A stretch of DNA of 64,000 nt from assembly GCF_000507185.2 (NCBI RefSeq), contig NZ_AYTM02000002.1:705501-769500 (forward strand). Reading direction: 5' to 3'. This document shows, piece by piece, positions 29,486 to 41,400 of the stretch. Source of the DNA: Pseudomonas syringae KCTC 12500. Lineage in GTDB: Bacteria > Pseudomonadota > Gammaproteobacteria > Pseudomonadales > Pseudomonadaceae. The number at the start of each line of letters is the position of its first letter. The stretch's first letter is position 1. Both the position numbers and the translations under genes were made by a program. The notes under the pieces were generated by a model. The model did no database searches and was not told the DNA's origin. It saw nothing but the letters and a program-made list of their open reading frames with translations.

Positions 29486-32400
29486 CTACACGGTTTCCAA
29501 AGGCAATCTGGTTTGGCTGGCCCTCCCCTTATTGGTGACTGCCTCAAGGATCGCCCGCCCCAGCTCACGAATGTCGGGCTCTTTCACAATGGAGTGATGA
29601 GTTCCCATGATGGAGATGACTTGCAGTTGCTCCTTGGGCATCAGCGCCTCCCAACCAATGCTGATATCACTACGGTTTTCTCCCATTGCTGAGAATAAAG
29701 TGACACGCACCGGTAGCGCGGGCGGCATGTAACGGTAGAGCGCCAGACCGATACTGCGGATCAGTGCCAGGTATCTTTTTGCAAGATCACTCTCTATACC
29801 TTCAGGAAGCAGACCTTGAACTTGCGTATAAGCCAACAAGGCCTCGAAATCCCGAGCAGCAGCCAAGTGTCTGACAGGCCCCTGACGTACATCAGGCGGC
29901 AGAAGTCTCAATAAGGCTTCGATCTCGTCGAAATCCGGCCTTTCATCGAGATGAGCGTACCCGCCCTCCTGCGCATCAAACAAATGCCGATAGTCGCTGG
30001 TGGTGTCGATAAGCCCGAGGAATTCTACCGTAGCACCGGCCCCTATCAGTTGATGGGCAATTTCATAGGCGATCGTTCCCCCGGCAGACCAGCCAGCGAC
30101 GCGATACGGCCCCTGTGGCTGTATATGGCGGATCCCCTCAATGTAGCGTGAGGCCATTGCCTCGATAGTGGTGAGGTGTTCCTCCCCACTTTGCAGTCCG
30201 CTCGCCGAAAATCCATACACCGGAATGTCAGAGGGAATTTGCTTTGCCAACTGTTGGGCATAGCCGATATCCCCTGAGCCTTCATGAATGAGGAACAAAG
30301 GATGTTGAGCCCCCTCTTTGCGAATGGTGGTCAGATTCGGATGCAGAGCCATGCTCAGACCGCTATGGCAAGACGCGGCAAGTTCACAGATTGTCGGGTG
30401 CATGAACAGATCGCCTAGTGCCACTTCGACCTTGAAGCGCTGACGCAGGCACGAAACCAGTTGCACCGCCAGCAGCGAATGCCCGCCCAATTCAAAGAAG
30501 TGGTCATGGCGACCCACCCGCTCCAGCCCCAGCAATGCCTGCCAGATCTCCGCCAGCGCATGCTCGATTTCACCTACCGGCGCCTCGTAACCACGACTGG
30601 CATAAGCGTCGTCTTCCGGCGCCGGCAATGCCCGTCGATCCAGCTTGCCGTTCGGCGTCAGCGGGAAACGCGTCAGCGTTACAAAGGCGCTCGGAATCAT
30701 GTACTCCGCCAGCCCTTGCGACAGTTGCTCGCGCAACTGCGTCGCCGACAATACGGCGCCTTCCTGCGCCGTCAAATACGCCACCAGGCGTTTGTCTCCG
30801 GGACGGTGCTCGCGCGCCAGCACTACCGCCTCCCTGACCCCGGGGCAACCCGCAAGCTGCGACTCGATCTCGCCCAGTTCGATACGGTAGCCCCGGAGCT
30901 TGACCTGATCGTCATTACGCCCCAGGTACTCGATATTGCCGTCTGCCAGCCAGCGCCCCAGATCGCCGCTCCTGTACATCCGCGCCGCCGGCTCGGTACT
31001 GAACGGATCTTCCAGGAAACGCTCCGCCGTCAATTCCGGACGATTCAGATAACCACGGGCAACCCCGATACCGCCGATATGGATCTCGCCGCTGACCCCG
31101 ATCGGTACCGGCTGGCCGTGCGCATCCAACAGGTAAATCTGTGTATTCGCTATCGGGCGGCCGATCGGAACGATACCGATATCCTGCTCTGCCACGTAAT
31201 GCCATGCCGTGACGTCGATGGCTGCTTCGGTGGGTCCGTACAGATTGTGCAACTCGCTTTTCGGGAAATGTGCCTGGCCTTGCAATAGCAAAGCATGCGG
31301 CAGCGCTTCACCACTGCAAAGTACTCGCTTGAGCGTCGAACACCGGCCTGCTGGCGTCTGATTGACGAAGGCCTGCAGCATGGAAGGAACAAAGTGCAGC
31401 ATGCTGATGCTTCGGCGCTCGATCACCTCCATCAGGTAGTGAGGGTCTTGATGCCCGCCGGGGCGGGCCATGACCAGTTGTGCCCCGGCCAGCAGAGGCA
31501 GGAAGATCTCCCAGACCGATACATCGAAACCGAAGGGCGTCTTCTGCAAGACACGATCGTCGGCTCCAATCCGGTATTCGCTCTTTGCCCACCACAACCG
31601 GTTGACGACGCCGTCATGCTGGTTGGCCACGCCTTTGGGTTTACCAGTGGAACCCGAGGTATAAATCACATAGGCCAGGTGCTGCGGCGTGATGGCCGGC
31701 ACTGCTGGATTATGTTCAGCCTCAACCTCCCAGTCGCCAGCTTGCAGATCGAGCGTCGGTACCGCCAACTCGCCCAGTAACGTCCGGGTCTCGCCCTGCA
31801 CCAGCACCGCCACCGGCGCGCTGTCTTCCAGCATGTAGCGCAATCGCTCGGACGGATACCCAGGATCCAGCGGCACATACGCACCGCCCGCCTTCAAAAT
31901 ACCCAGCAAGCCCACCACCATTTCCAGGCTGCGCTGCGCACAGATCGCAACCCGATCGTCCGGCTGGATACCCAGGCCGATCAGGTAATGTGCCAGTCGA
32001 TTCGCCCGGGCGTTGAGTTCGCCATAGGTCAGGCTTCCGGCGTCATCGACCACCGCCAGGGCATCGGGTTGTTGTGCCGCCTGTTCCTCGAACAGTTGAT
32101 GGAGCAACTTGTCCGCCGGGTAAGCCGCTGCCGTATCGTTAAACGATTCCAATACCTGCCGACGTTGCTCGCAGGACAGCAGCGGCAGTTCTGCGACCGA
32201 TTGCTGGTCATCCGCCACCATGGCTTCCAGAAGCACCTGCAGGTGCCCCGCCATCCGTTCGATCGTCGCACGCTCGAACAGATCACTCGCGTATTCCAGA
32301 GAGCCGACCAACCCGCCATCCGCCTCGACCAGCGCAAGCGACAGGTCGAACTGGGCCGTCGTGTGCGGTGCTTGCAGCGGCTCCAGGCTCAGCTCCGGCA

Positions 32401-35400
32401 GGCTGAATTCGCCGCCGCCTGGGGTATTGTTCAGCGCCAGCATGACCTGGAAGATCGGGCTATGGCCCAGGCTGCGCGGTGGCTGCAGCGCCTCCACTAC
32501 CTGCTCGAACGGCAGGTCCTGATGCGCGTGCGCCGCCAGCATGACCGCCTTGACCTGCTCCAGCAACGCCGCCACGCTCAGGCCCACTTCCGGCCGGATG
32601 CGCAGCGCCAGTGTGTTGACGAAGAAGCCGATCAGCGACTCCAGTTCGCTGCGCGGACGATTTGCCACCGGCGTGCCGATCACCACATCGTCCTGTCCGC
32701 TGAAGCGGCTCAACAGACTCGACCAGCCCGCCAGCAAGGTCATGAACAGCGTCGCACCGTGACGCTGGCCCAATTGTCGCAACCCTGCCGTCAATGCCGG
32801 GCTCAGGGCCAGGCTCACCCGTCCGCCGGCGTAACTGCGCAACGGTGGGCGGCGGTGGTCGGTTGGCAGCTCCAGCAAGGCCGGTGCGCCGCTCAGGTGT
32901 TGCCGCCAGAAGTCGACCTGCATTTGCAGGGTTTCGCCCTGCAACCACTGCCGCTGCCACGCGGCGTAGTCGACATACTGGAAGGCCAGTGCCGGCAGAG
33001 GGTCGGCCAGCCCCTGGCTGAAGGCGCGGTACAACGTACCGATTTCGTGCAGCAGAACGCCCGTCGACCAACCGTCCGAAACGATATGGTGCTGCGTCAC
33101 AAGCAGGATGTGCTCCGTCTCCGACAGTTGCACAAGTCGTCCGCGAATCAGCGGACCGCTCGACAGGTCAAACGGCGCCAGCGCCTCCTCGCCAGCGAGC
33201 CGCTCTACGGCCTCGTGTTGCGCCGCGCTGTCCAGAGCGCGCAGGTCATGAGTGACCAGGGCGAACCCTTGAGTCGCCGGCGCGATCACCTGGATCGCCT
33301 GGCCCTCGTGCAAGGCAAAATGGGTGCGCAGGGTTTCGTGGCGCGCCACGATCCGGTCAAGCGTGGCCTGCAAGGCCTCGCAGTTCAATCGGCCGCGCAA
33401 CCGTAGTCCCGCCGGAATGTGATAAGCAGCCCCCGCCGCCCGGTCCAGTTGATCGAGGAACCACAAGCGTTGCTGCGCCCACGACAGCGGCAAAGGTAGA
33501 TCGCGATCCACCAGCGTCAACGGCGTCTGCGCCGAGAGCCGGGCGTTCGCCACCTGACGTGCCAGACCTTGCAGCGTCGGCTCGGCAAACACATCCCGCA
33601 GTGCCACCTCGACTTCGAAGCGCTGACGCAGACGCGACACCAGTTGTACCGCCAGTAACGAATGCCCGCCCAGTTCGAAGAAGTGGTCATGGCGACCGAC
33701 ACGCTCCAGCCCCAGCAATACCTGCCAGATATCTGCCAGCGCATGCTCGACGTCACCTGCCGGCGCCTCATAGACGCGACTGGCATAAGCGTCGTCCTCC
33801 GGCGCTGGCAATGCCCGTCGGTCCAGCTTGCCGCTCGGCGTTTGCGGGAAACGCGCCAGCGTTACGAAGGCACTCGGAATCATGTACTCCGCCAGCCCTT
33901 GCGACAGTTGCTCGCGCAACTGCGCCGCCGACAATACGGCACCTTCCTGCGCCTTCAGGTACGCCACCAGGCGTTTGTCTCCGGGACGGTGCTCGCGCAC
34001 CAGCACCACCGCCTCCCTGACTCCAGGGCACTCAGACAGTTTCGACTCGATCTCGCCCAGTTCGATACGAAAACCGCGTAGCTTGACCTGATCGTCGTTA
34101 CGCCCCAGGTACTCGATATTGCCGTCCGCCAACCAGCGCCCCAGATCGCCGCTCCTGTACATGCGCGCCGCCGGCTCGGCACTGAACGGGTCGTCAAGGA
34201 AACGCTCCGCCGTCAGTTCCGGCATATTCAGATAGCCACGGGCAACCCCCGCGCCGCCGATATGGATCTCGCCAATGACCCCAATCGGTACCGGCTGGCC
34301 GTTTGCATCCAGCAGGTAAATCCGTGTATTCGCGATCGGACGGCCGATTGGAAGTGAATGACCCGCTTGAACAGCGCTGTCGCACAGGTAAAAAGTAGAG
34401 TCACCCGCCGCTTCCGACGAACCGTAGAAATTCAGTATCGTGGCCGAAGGTAACCAAGCACGAGTGCGAGCAAGCAGGGAGGACGAAAACACCTCGCCAC
34501 TGCAAACGATCAGCCGCTTTTCTGGCGAAATTTGTCGGTTCTCTATCCTCGACAGTTCTTCCAGCAGTGAAGGGACAAGAACCAGACGGGTCAACTGATG
34601 CTCTGTAACCGCCTGCCACAGCTGTATCGGATCCCTGGAGGCCAGCGGCGACACGATATGCAGCTGCGCGCCAAACAGTAAGGGCATCAGCGTTTCAGTC
34701 ACCGAATCGAGAAAACTGATCGACGTTTTTTGTGCATGCTTTTCGAGTCGCTGACCACCGAAAGTGCTATGCATCCAGTAAAGACGGTTAACCATGGCCT
34801 GATGTGGACCGCCCACCCCTTTGGGTTTACCGGAGGAGCCCGAGGTATAAATCACATAGGCCAGGTGCTGCGGCGTGATGGCCGGCACTACAGGATTGTG
34901 TTCAGCTTCAACCTCCCAGTCGGCATCTTGCAGATCGAGCGTCGGCACCGCCAACTCGCCCAGCAACGCCCGGGTCTCGGCCTGCACCAGCACCGCCACC
35001 GGCGTGCTGTCCTCCAGCATGTAGCGCAACCGCTGCTCCGGATACGCAGGATCAAGCGGCACATACGCACCACCCGCCTTAAAAATCCCCAGCAAGCCCA
35101 CCACCATTTCCAGGCTGCGTTGCGCACAGATCGCAACCCGATCATCCGGCTGGATACCCAGGCCGATCAGATAATGTGCCAGTCGATTCGCCCGCGTGTT
35201 GAGTTCGCCATAGGTCAGGCTTCCGGCGTCATCGACCACCGCCAGGGCATCGGGTTGTTGCGCCGCCTGCTCCTCGAACAGTTGATGGATCAACTTGTCC
35301 GCCGGGTAGGCCGCTGCCGTATCGTTGAACGACTCCAGTACCTGCCGACGTTGCTCGCAGGACAGCAGCGGCAGTTCTCCGACCGCTTGCTGGTCATCCG

Positions 35401-38400
35401 CCACCATGCCTTCCAGAAGCACTTGCAAGTGCCCCGCCATCCGCTCGATCGTCGCACGCTCGAACAAATCACTCGCGTATTCCAGAGAGCCGATCAATCC
35501 GCCATCCGCCTCGACCAGCGCAAGCGACAGGTCGAACTGGGCCGTCGTGTGCGGCGCTTGCAGCGGCTCCAGGCTCAGCTCCGGCAGGCTGAATTCGCCG
35601 CCGCCCGGGGTATTGTTCAGCGCCAGCATGACCTGGAAGATCGGGCTATGACCCAGGCTGCGCGGGGGCTGCAGCGCCTCCACCACCTGCTCGAACGGCA
35701 GGTCCTGATGCGCGTGCGCCGCCAGCATGACCGTCTTGACCTGCTCCAGCAACGCCGCCACGCTCAGGCGTCCTTCCGGCCGGATGCGCAGCGCCAGTGT
35801 GTTGACGAAGAAGCCGATCAGCGACTCCAGTTCGCTGCGCGGACGATTTGCCACCGGCGTGCCGATCACCACATCGTCCTGCCCGCTGAAGCGGCTCAAC
35901 AGACTCGACCAGCCCGCCAGCAAGGTCATGAACAGCGTCGCACCGTGACGCTGACCCAACTGCCGCAACCCTGTCGTCAATGCCGGGCTCAGGGCCAGGC
36001 TCACCCGTCCGCCGGCATAACTGCGCAACGGTGGGCGGCGGTGGTCGGTTGGCAGCTCCAGCAAGGCCGGTGCACCACTCAGGTGCTGCCGCCAGAAGTC
36101 GACCTGCGTTTGCAGGGTTTCGCCCTGCAACCACTGCCGCTGCCACGCGGCGTAGTCGACATACTGGAAGGCCAGTGCCGGCAGAGGATCAGCCAGCCCC
36201 TGGCTGAAGGCGCGGTACAACGTACCGATTTCGTGCAGCAGAACGCCCGTCGACCAACCGTCAGAAACGATATGGTGCTGCGTCACCAGCAGGATGTGCT
36301 CCGTCTCCGACAGTTGCACAAGCCGTCCTCGAATCAGCGGACCGCTCGACAAGTCGAACGGCGCCAGCGCCTCCTCGCCAGCGAGCCGCTCTACGGCCTC
36401 GTGTTGCGCCGCGCTGTCCAGAGCGCGCAGGTCATGAGTGACCAGGGCGAACCCTTGGGTCGCCGGCGCGATCACCTGGATCGCCTGACCCTCGTGCAAG
36501 GCAAAATGGGTGCGCAGGGTTTCGTGGCGCGCCACGATCCGGTCCAGCGTGGCCTGCAAGGCGTCGCTGTCCAATCGGCCGCGCAAGCGTAGTCCCGCCG
36601 GAATGTGATAAGCAGCCCCCGCCGCCCGGTCCAGTTGATCGAGGAACCACAAGCGTTGTTGCGCCCACGACAGCGGCAATGGCAGATTGCGATCCACCGG
36701 CGTCAACAACGTCAACGGCGTCTGCGCCGAGAGCCGGGCGTTCGCCACCTGGCGTGCCAGACCTTGCAGCGTCGGCTCGGCAAACACATCCCGCAGCGCC
36801 ACTTCGACTTCGAAGCGCTGACGCAGACGCGACACCAGTTGTACCGCCAGTAACGAATGCCCGCCCAGTTCGAAGAAGTGATCGTGGCGACCGACACGCT
36901 CCAGCCCCAGCAATACCTGCCAGATCTCTGCCAGCGCATGCTCGACGTCACCTGCCGGCGCCTCGTAATCACGACTGGCATAAGCGTCGTCCTCCGGCGC
37001 CGGCAATGCCCGTCGATCCAGCTTGCCGTTTGGCGTTAGCGGGAAACGCGCCAGCGTTACGAAGGCACTCGGAATCATGTACTCCGCCAGCCCTTGCGAC
37101 AGTTGCTCGCGCAACTGCGCCGCCAACAACTCGACACCTTCCTGCGCCGTCAGGTACGCCACCAGGCGTTTGTCGCCGGGACGGTGCTCGCGCACCAGCA
37201 CCACCGCTTCCCTGACCCCGGGACACTCAGACAGTCGCGACTCGATCTCACCCAGCTCGATACGGAAGCCCCGAAGCTTGACCTGATCGTCATTGCGCCC
37301 CAGGTACTCGATATTGCCGTCCGCCAGCCAGCGTCCCAGATCGCCGCTCTTGTACATCCGCGCCGCAGGCTCGGCACTGAACGGGTCGTCCAGGAAACGC
37401 TCCGCCGTCAGTTCCGGCAGATTCAGATAGCCACGGGCAACCCCCGCGCCGCCGATATGGATCTCGCCGCTGACCCCGATGGGCACCGGCTGGCCGTGTG
37501 CATCCAATAGGTAAATGCGTGTGTTGCCGATAGGGCGGCCAATAGGAATCGAGCGCGAATTGTCGGACAGCGCATGGATCTCATAGGTGCTGGCAAAGGT
37601 CGTTGTTTCCGTTGGTCCATAGCCATTGATCAGATGCCTCGGGCGATGGGCGCGGGACAAAACCTTCGCAACGCTCACTGGATCGAGCACATCCCCACCG
37701 ACCAGGAGATATCGCAGCCTTGAGAAGGCAGCGGCGAGTACATCGACATATTCATTGAACAATCCAGCAGTCAACCATAAAGCGGTTACGCCACCTTCAA
37801 TCAACACATGGTTCAAGCGCGCGGCATTGAGCAGCGTCGCCTGAGACACAACCAACAGTTTCGCCCCATTGAGCAGCGCACTCCAGATTTCCCAGGTCGA
37901 AGCGTCGAAGGCCGTATTGGCGCCATGCGCAACACAATCCTCTGTGGTGATCCTGGCATAAGGATTATTGATAACCAGACGCAGCACACTGCGGTGCTCA
38001 ATCAGCACGCCCTTCGGCACTCCCGAGGAGCCGGATGTATACATCACATAAGCCGGCATTCTCGACGTCAGCCCCAAGGCATCAAGATCCGGATTGCCAC
38101 ACGGCAGCCCACCGGTCCCTGAAGACAGGTCCACGCTGTCCAACACGACCTGCGGCACATTCACCGCCGGCAGGCATTCCTGCAGCGCCGCTTGCACCAG
38201 CACTGCTACCGGCGCGCTGTCTTCCAGCATGTAGTGCAATCGCTCGGACGGATACCCAGGATCCAGCGGCACATAGGCACCACCCGCCTTCAGAATACCG
38301 AGCAAGCCCACCACCATTTCCAGGCTGCGCTGCGCACAGATCGCGACCCGATCATCCGGCTGGATACCCAGGCCGATCAGGTAATGTGCCAGTCGATTCG

Positions 38401-41400
38401 CCCGCGCGTTGAGTTCGCTATAGGTCAGGCTTGCGGTTTCATCGACCACCGCCAGGGCATCGGGCTGTTGTGCCGCCTGTTCCTCGAACAGTTGATGGAG
38501 CAACTTGTCCGCCGGGTAGGCCGCTGCCGTATCGTTGAACGACTCCAACACCTGCCGACGTTGCTCGCAGGACAGCAGCGGCAGTTCTGCGACCGCTTGC
38601 TGGTCATCCGCCACCATGCCTTCCAGAAGTACCTGCAGGTGCCCCGCCATCCGTTCGATCGTCGCACGCTCGAACAGATCGCTCGCGTATTCCAGAGAGC
38701 CGATCAACCCGCCATCCGCCTCGACCAGCGCAAGCGACAGGTCGAACTGGGCCGTCGTGTGCGGCGCTTGCAGCGGCTCCAGGCTCAGCTCCGGCAGGCT
38801 GAATTCGCCGCCGCCCGGGGTGTTGTTCAGCGCCAGCATGACCTGGAAGATCGGGCTATGACCCAGGCTGCGCGGGGGTTGCAGCGCCTCCACCACCTGC
38901 TCGAACGGCAGGTCCTGATGCGCATGCGCCGCCAGCATGACCGCCTTGACCTGCTCCAGCAACGCCGCCACGCTCAGGCCCCCTTCCGGCCGGATGCGCA
39001 GCGCCAGTGTGTTGACGAAGAAGCCGATCAGCGACTCCAGTTCGCTGCGCGGACGATTCGCCACCGGCGTGCCGATCACCACATCGTCCTGCCCGCTGAA
39101 GCGGCTCAACAGACTCGACCAGCCCGCCAGCAAGGTCATGAACAGCGTCGCACCGTGACGCTGGCCCAATTGTCGCAACCCTGCCGTCAATGCCGGGCTC
39201 AGGGCCAGGCTCACCCGTCCGCCGGCGTAACTGCGCAACGGTGGGCGGCGGTGGTCGGTTGGCAGCTCCAGCAAGGCCGGTGCGCCGCTCAGGTGTTGCC
39301 GCCAAAAGTCGACCTGCGTTTGCAGCGTTTCGCCCTGCAACCATTGCCGCTGCCACGCCGCGTAGTCGACATACTGGAAGGCCAGTGCCGGCAGAGGATC
39401 GGCCAGCCCCTGGCTGAAGGCGCGGTACAACGTACCGATTTCGTGCAGCAGAACGCCCGTCGACCAACCGTCCGAAACGATATGGTGCTGCGTCACCAGC
39501 AGGATGTGCTCTGTCTCCGACAGTTGCACAAGTCGTCCGCGAATCAGCGGCCCCCTCGACAAGTCGAATGGCGCAAGCGCCTCCTCGCGAGCGAGCCGCT
39601 CTACGGCCTCGTGTTGCGTCTCATGTTGCGCCGCGCTGTCCAGCGGGCGCAGGTCATGAGTGATCAGGGCGAACCCTTGGGTCGCCGGCGCGATCACCTG
39701 GATCGCCTGCCCCTCGTGCAAGGCAAAGTGGGTGCGCAGGGTTTCGTGGCGCGCCACGATCCGGTCCAGCGTGGCCTGCAAGGCGTCTCTGTCCAATCGG
39801 CCGCGCAAGCGCAGTCCCGCCGGAATGTGATAAGCAGCCCCCGCCGCCCGATCCAGTTGATCGAGGAACCACAAGCGTTGTTGCGCCCACGACAGCGGCA
39901 ATGGCAGATTGCGATCCACCAGCGTCAACGGCGTCTGCGCCGATAGCCAGGCGTTCGCCACCTGACGTGCCAGACCTTGCAGCGTCGGCTCGGCAAACAC
40001 ATCCCGCAGCGCCACTTCGACTTCGAAGCGCTGACGCAGACGCGACACCAGTTGTACCGCCAGTAACGAATGCCCGCCCAGTTCGAAGAAGTGATCGTGG
40101 CGACCGACACGCTCCAGCCCCAGCAATACCTGCCAGATCTCTGCCAGCGCATGCTCGACGTCACCTGCCGGCGCCTCGTAATCACGACTGGCATAAGCGT
40201 CGTCCTCCGGCGCCGGCAATACCCGTCGGTCCAGCTTGCCGTTTGGCGTTAGCGGGAAACGCGCCAGCGTTACGAAGGCACTCGGAATCATGTACTCCGC
40301 CAACCCTTGCGACAGTTGCTCGCGCAACTGCGCCGCCGACAACTCGACACCTTCCTGCGCCGTCAGGTACGCCACAAGACGTTTGTCGCCGGGACAGGGC
40401 TCGCGCACCAGCACCACCGCTTCCCTGACCCCGGGACACTCAGACAGTCGCGACTCGATCTCGCCCAGCTCGATACGGAAGCCCCGAAGCTTGACCTGAT
40501 CGTCATTGCGCCCCAGGTACTCGATATTGCCGTCCGCCAGCCAGCGTCCCAGATCGCCGCTCTTGTACATCCGCGCCGCCGGCTCGGCACTGAACGGGTC
40601 GTCCAGGAAACGCTCCGCCGTCAGTTCCGGCAGATTCAGATAGCCACGGGCAACCCCCGCGCCGCCTATATGGATCTCGCCGCTGACCCCGATGGGCACC
40701 GGCTGGCCGTGTGTATCCAGCAGGTAAATCCGTGTGTTCGCGATCGGACGGCCGATTGGAAATACCGAAGACCGATAACAGTCGATATCGTCAACCAGTC
40801 TATGCCAGGCCACCACGTCGCTACACTCCGTGGGCCCGTAACTGTTAATGAATTCGGGCCTCGGCTCGGGAAGCATTTCCAGCCTGGCGACTTGAATAGG
40901 CTCTCCGCCCAGTACCACCCGGCGGATGCTGTCAAGTTGCCTTGAATCGTTTGCATCGATGAGCGTGTTGAACGCACTGGGTGAGAGATTGATATGGGTA
41001 ATACGCTCGCGTTGAATCTGCTCCAGCAGCACCTCGGGAATGAAAGCCTCTCTGGCCAGGTGCAGTGTTCCACCGACCAATAACGGACCGAGAATATTTT
41101 TTTGCGTCAAATCGAAGCTATAGGAGGAAACAAGCAGTACGGCATCATCGGACGCCAGTTTCAGCTCGGCCAGATACCAGTGCATCAGGTTTAGAAAGCC
41201 CCTTTGCTCGATCAACACGCCCTTGGGTTGGCCGCTCGAGCCTGAGGTGTAGATCACATAGGCCAGATGATCCGGCTTGACGGCTCGCGCCACTGGATCA
41301 TGGTCAGCCTCAGCTTCCCAGCACCCGCCTTCCAGGTCCAGCAGCGGCACGGCCAACTCTCCCGGCAACGCCCGGGTCGCACCCTGCACCAGCACCGCCG

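Noticed and set aside
31988..39946. Three long plus-strand frames (31,988-33,406; 34,730-36,592; 38,192-39,946) that look like a repeated gene family
   Set aside because: They are antisense to the repeated C domains of the NRPS and are similar only because those modules are. No ribosome-binding sites or recognisable domains.
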